8,747 bases of DNA from contig JADGGF010000165.1 of the NCBI GenBank assembly GCA_019690055.1, forward strand, positions 1-8,747, written 5' to 3'. The notes beneath the pieces are model-generated. The model was not told where the DNA came from and made no database searches. It saw nothing but the letters and a program-made list of their open reading frames with translations. The DNA is from Micromonosporaceae bacterium (GTDB lineage Bacteria > Actinomycetota > Actinomycetes > Mycobacteriales > Micromonosporaceae). This document shows positions 6,515 through 8,747 of this stretch, piece after piece; positions within the stretch are counted from its first letter, which is position 1; every line of letters begins with the position of its first letter. Both the position numbers and the translations under genes were made by a program.

Positions 6515-7093
6515 TCACGTCTCCGTGATGGTCACGATCCCGGAAGGGTGTTGAATGAGCGGCAGAGTGGCTCGGGCCGCCTCATCAACGTGAATACGCG
6601 GATGAGGCGGTTTTTCGTTCTCATAGTAGGTGCCGGGTCCGTAGAGCTGCCCGTATCGGACCACCACACCGCCGGCTCGAAGTACGGCTTCCTCATGGTC
6701 GTCGATGACCGCCGCGCGACCCGCCGGGCGCCACGCGATGCTCTGGGCCAGGAAGCGGGAGGCCTTGGCCTGGTGTGCTGCGTGGAGTAGGTTCCGCGTC
6801 CCCTCGGTGCGGATGCGGTCGTTTCGCGACGCGAACCGATGGATGTCCTCGAGGCGGTCGGGTAGGTCGGTGAGTTGGTGAATCACAGCGTCGGGTTCGA
6901 ACGCGGTGACCGCCTCCACCAGTGCTTCGATGTCGAACACGTCGCACAACACAGGATGGGCGCCCAGCTCGCGGAGCTGGTCGGTCTTCGCGGTGGATCG
7001 GGTCATGCCCGCCACGACGTGACCCTCCGCGATGAGCAGAGGAATGAGCCGGATCCCGATCACGCCGGTGGCCCCGGCCAGAAAGATGCGCAT
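6515..7093 (-). CDS. NAD(P)-dependent epimerase/dehydratase-type short-chain reductase
   Basis: A 192-aa atypical extended SDR. The N-terminus MRIFLAGATGVIG carries the GxxGxxG dinucleotide loop (residues 7-13), followed by AGMTRSTAKTDQLRELGAHPVLCDVFD, the typical second strand and acidic adenine-contact region. AVIHQLTDLP matches the NNAG-equivalent strand, and VVVRYGQLYGPGTYY plus PHPRIHVDEAARATL are characteristic of the C-terminal half. The catalytic YxxxK of classical SDRs is not evident; SIAW occupies its serine strand. The ending (SGIVTITET) is close to where compact members of this family end, so I regard the gene as complete though short. ATG 7093 is fixed by a strong Shine-Dalgarno AGGAGGG (7104-7098); 43 upstream codons in the same frame are therefore untranslated. 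Substrate unknown. Confidence 0.87.
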   Translation of the reverse strand: MRIFLAGATGVIGIRLIPLLIAEGHVVAGMTRSTAKTDQLRELGAHPVLCDVFDIEALVEAVTAFEPDAVIHQLTDLPDRLEDIHRFASRNDRIRTEGTRNLLHAAHQAKASRFLAQSIAWRPAGRAAVIDDHEEAVLRAGGVVVRYGQLYGPGTYYENEKPPHPRIHVDEAARATLPLIQHPSGIVTITET

Positions 7094-7376
7094 CGTGCCC
7101 TCCTGGGTCGACGTGCCGTCGGCGGCTGAGCCTGAGGGCCGCCGAGATTCGTCGTCTGGCGCCGAGGACCGCGCCGCAACGCCGTACGTCTCGAGCCTAC
7201 TGTCGTGCGTCGCACCGGCCATAAACGGTCAGGTCATGGACCACGGGCACGGACCGGATTCGCGCGCGTATTCTTCGAGAGGACTCGTCTCAACGGGGGC
7301 CAGGGCTGTCGCGTCCTGCCGAGCGCTGCTCCCGAGGGCCTACGAACGAGCCTTGAGAGGCCAGGGTGAGGACCTG

Positions 7377-7664
7377 ATGCGAAACGAGATGAAGATAGAC
7401 GCGCTTGGTGAGCACCGCTTTCTCGTGCGGACACGGCAAGACGACGACGTCGTCGAGGTCCTGGTTCGCGCGTCCCCCGCGGCTGTCGCCCGGTTCATCG
7501 ACAACGAGGCCGACGAGATCCGAGTCATCGAGGCGACCTTCGCCTATCTGCTGACGCGGCAGCGCGCCGACGACCTGCCCCCGCAGCTTGACCTCGATGA
7601 GGTGCTGGCCGCCTACGCGGACCTCGAGGACGACGTGCGGCGGCGCCTGCAGGGGGCGACGTGA
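7377..7664 (+). CDS. Small acidic conserved protein of unknown function
   Basis: A 95-aa protein with no assignable function. It reads as a small beta-rich start (MKIDALGEHRFLVRTRQDDD, from residue 5), a helical middle with IRVIEATFAYLLTRQ, and a helical end (LDLDEVLAAYADLEDDVRRRL). Short actinobacterial hypothetical proteins with the same V-I/V-E-A/E-(S/T)-F-x-(F/Y)-L-L-x-R pattern come to mind, but I know of no characterised member. ATG 7377 follows GAGGA (7368-7372) at 4 nt; an in-frame ATG at 7389 is an alternative without its own Shine-Dalgarno. It lies divergent from the SDR gene across 283 bp in which I see no other gene. Its stop overlaps a further ATG (TGATG). Confidence 0.75.
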   Translation: MRNEMKIDALGEHRFLVRTRQDDDVVEVLVRASPAAVARFIDNEADEIRVIEATFAYLLTRQRADDLPPQLDLDEVLAAYADLEDDVRRRLQGAT

Positions 7665-7747
7665 TGAGCAGACGCCGCTCGTACGGTCGGATTCGCCCGC
7701 GCTCCTCAGCGCGCGGTCAGCCGGCGCCGAGCACTAGGAGAGTGTGA
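7664..7747 (+). CDS. Possible translationally coupled Arg-rich mini-ORF (27 aa)
   Basis: The stop of the preceding gene overlaps an ATG as TGATG, a classic coupling arrangement. The frame runs 27 codons to TGA and would give a peptide with 9 arginines (MSRRRSYGRIRPR at its start). It has no Shine-Dalgarno of its own and contains the 7698-7713 hairpin, so it may be a chance frame in GC-rich DNA. I do not recognise it. Confidence 0.22.
   Translation: MSRRRSYGRIRPRSSARGQPAPSTRRV
7698..7713. terminator. GC-rich hairpin between convergent genes
   Basis: CGCGCT (7698-7703) and AGCGCG (7708-7713) form a perfect 6-bp stem with a CCTC loop. It lies 34 nt after the small-gene stop and about 90 nt beyond the stop of the convergent PPOX gene. 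There is no T-tract, as is common for actinomycete terminators. Confidence 0.4.
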
Positions 7748-7799
7748 GCCCGAGCATCGCGCGGTGAGGCGGCGGTACGGCCCAACAAGTGGGAAGCCG

Positions 7800-8258
7800 C
7801 TAAACCAACCACCTCCCGTCGTTCATCAGCAGACGCCCGGTCAGTTCGTTGGCCTCGCGCCAGGCTTGGATGCGGCGTGGGCGGACGCGGAACCAGCGGT
7901 AGGGCGTGGACAGCGTCCGCGGGTCGAAGCCCGTGCGGGCGGCGAAGCGGTCGCCCACCTCCTGCGGGAGCTGGTCGATTTCGATTACCTCGACGTCGCC
8001 GTCGATCATCGTCACGTCCCGGGTGGGGCCCAATCCCAGGCGCACGCTTCGGGTAGCGGCCAGGTTCCGGCCGGTCGGGCTGTCGGCCACCGTAGCCAGC
8101 AGGAGAGTTTCGCCGTCCCAGTCGAACGACAGCGGTACCAGGTAGGGCACGCCGTCGGCGGATGCGCTCGCCACCCAGATATCGACGTCATGGGCGAGCC
8201 GATGCAGGGTGTCCTGACGGCGTACGGCGGCGGGGCGGGGTTCGGCAGGACTGTCCAT
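7800..8258 (-). CDS. Pyridoxamine 5'-phosphate oxidase-like (PPOX-class) flavin/F420-binding protein
   Basis: A 152-aa split-barrel protein of the PPOX superfamily, which binds FMN, F420 or related cofactors. After a short proline-rich leader come DIWVASASADGVPYLVPLSFDWDGETLLLAT (barrel strands contacting the cofactor), SPTGRNLAATRSVRLGLG (the usual TxKxRNL-like helix and strand) and DVTMIDGDVEVIE, ending with STPYRWFRVRPRRIQAWRE, the strand-turn typical of the family C-terminus. The frame is open to 8453, but homology begins after ATG 8258. No Shine-Dalgarno precedes it; TAACCT lies 7 nt upstream, so it is probably translated from a leaderless mRNA. Despite the family name, true PdxH activity is unlikely given its size; the substrate is unknown. 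The codirectional MocR-like gene upstream may regulate it. Confidence 0.88.
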   Translation of the reverse strand: MDSPAEPRPAAVRRQDTLHRLAHDVDIWVASASADGVPYLVPLSFDWDGETLLLATVADSPTGRNLAATRSVRLGLGPTRDVTMIDGDVEVIEIDQLPQEVGDRFAARTGFDPRTLSTPYRWFRVRPRRIQAWREANELTGRLLMNDGRWLV

Positions 8259-8265
8259 GGTCGTC

Positions 8266-8271
8266 AGGTTA
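8266..8271 (-). promoter_or_regulatory. Probable leaderless -10 (TAACCT) of the PPOX gene
   Basis: On the minus strand TAACCT is followed by 7 nt and then the ATG at 8258. TAnnnT at 7 nt from a start codon, with no Shine-Dalgarno, is the usual signature of leaderless genes in actinomycetes. No consensus -35 is seen, which is also common there. Confidence 0.5.
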
Positions 8272-8340
8272 GAGCAGCCAGCCCGGACGATGCTTCTCGA
8301 ATCCTGACCACTGTGGCGTGGCCGGCCGCCGGGCACTGAC

Positions 8341-8354
8341 GTCGTCCGGACGAC
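8341..8354. repeat. 14-bp perfect palindrome between MocR-like and PPOX genes
   Basis: GTCGTCCGGACGAC is a perfect palindrome lying 8 nt after the MocR-like stop and 82 bp before the PPOX start. As RNA it forms a 5-bp stem with a 4-nt loop (possible terminator of the upstream gene); as DNA it could be an operator for the PPOX gene. Its CCGGACGA core recurs at 8283-8290 and 8384-8391. Confidence 0.45.
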
Positions 8355-8362
8355 TGTTTCTG

Positions 8363-8747
8363 TTAAGGGCGAACAGCGCCCGCCCGGACGACGATGTCGG
8401 CGACGATTCCCAGGCCGCGGGCAAGGTCGTCGTAGGACGGCGCGCCGAGGCACAGCCGGATACCGCTGCGCGGGCTGTTCGGATCGGCCATCATCGAGGC
8501 CGGCTCAGTCAGGTCGACTCCCCGGGTCGTGGCGGCGAGGACGACCGCATCGGCGACGGTGCGGGGGAGGGGAAGGAACGCGTGGTATCCGGTGTCCGCC
8601 GTTAGGAGAGCTGGGCCGATCATCGTGCGGGCCAGCGCCGTGCGCCGCGCGCCCTCGTGCCGGATCGCCGTGGCGACTTCACGAGCGACCCCGGCCCGGG
8701 TCAGTTCAGCCAGGAGTTCGCATTGCAGCGGTGACACGGGCTGAGCG
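8363..8747 (-). CDS. C-terminal part of a MocR-like PLP-dependent aminotransferase-fold protein (runs off the window)
   Basis: The last roughly 127 residues of a class I/II aminotransferase-fold protein; the gene continues past base 8747. SPLQCELLAELTRAG and the Arg/Ala-rich helix REVATAIRHEGARRTALART match the helix region after the PLP lysine in MocR/GntR-type proteins. YHAFLPLP, ATTRGVDLTEPASM and RSGIRLCLGAPSYDDLARGLGIVADIV match the small domain, with the substrate-carboxylate arginine within GIRLCLG. The PLP lysine and any N-terminal GntR helix-turn-helix lie outside the window, so whether it is a regulator or a plain aminotransferase cannot be decided here. MocR-like genes are often next to PPOX-class genes in actinomycetes, which favours the regulator. 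It ends at TAA (8363-8365), 104 bp before the PPOX start on the same strand. Confidence 0.82.
   Translation of the reverse strand, partial: AQPVSPLQCELLAELTRAGVAREVATAIRHEGARRTALARTMIGPALLTADTGYHAFLPLPRTVADAVVLAATTRGVDLTEPASMMADPNSPRSGIRLCLGAPSYDDLARGLGIVADIVVRAGAVRP

Noticed and set aside
7194..7199. TAGGCT on the minus strand as a -10 for the SDR gene
   Set aside because: No matching -35 at 16-19 nt and about 100 nt from the start; too weak to list as a promoter.

Overview
The window is GC-rich DNA with heavy GTG and TTG start use. It carries a class II (actinobacterial-type) HelD, an HxlR regulator, a remnant of an F420-reductase-like protein, a PPOX-fold flavin/F420 protein and a MocR-like aminotransferase. 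These point to a chromosomal segment of an actinomycete (Streptomyces/Micromonospora-like). The lineage is inferred from gene content and codon bias, not from a marker gene. I see no rRNA, tRNA, CRISPR array, insertion sequence, phage gene or obvious mobile boundary.

Layout. (1) 54-2003: an EamA/DMT-family membrane exporter on the minus strand, divergent from a LysR regulator on the plus strand. Overlapping dyads, including a T-N11-A LysR-type box, lie in the 78-bp gap. (2) 2004-2983: the 3' two-thirds of a Rossmann-fold NADP/F420 reductase-like gene (minus), without its dinucleotide-binding N-terminus, abutting a divergent intact HxlR regulator (plus). (3) 2984-5317: an intact HelD-type RNA polymerase recycling ATPase (minus), whose stop codon abuts the HxlR stop in the palindrome TGATCA. 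(4) 5318-5727: a 410-bp gene-free region with a 9-bp inverted repeat, a hairpin and a multibranch structured leader. (5) 5728-6492: a cytoplasmic helical-backbone metal-receptor (BtuF/TroA-fold) protein (plus). (6) 6515-7093: a small NAD(P)-dependent epimerase-type SDR (minus). (7) 7377-7664: a small acidic protein of unknown function (plus), followed by a TGATG-coupled Arg-rich mini-ORF. (8) 7800-8258: a PPOX-class protein (minus) with a probable leaderless promoter. (9) 8363 to the window edge: the C-terminal part of a MocR-like PLP aminotransferase-fold protein (minus).

Most genes are single units in alternating orientation, so this is not one operon or one evident system. Likely functional pairs are LysR with the EamA exporter, HxlR with the now broken reductase, and the MocR-like protein with the PPOX protein. 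I did not find a convincing new multi-gene system. The most interesting signal is the leader of the metal-receptor gene at about 5644-5727: two stacked hairpins, a closing stem, and a 7-bp pairing that would cover the Shine-Dalgarno and competes with the first hairpin. That is a switch-like layout matching no riboswitch class I can identify with confidence. The broken reductase/HxlR junction and a 14-bp perfect palindrome upstream of the PPOX gene are also worth checking.
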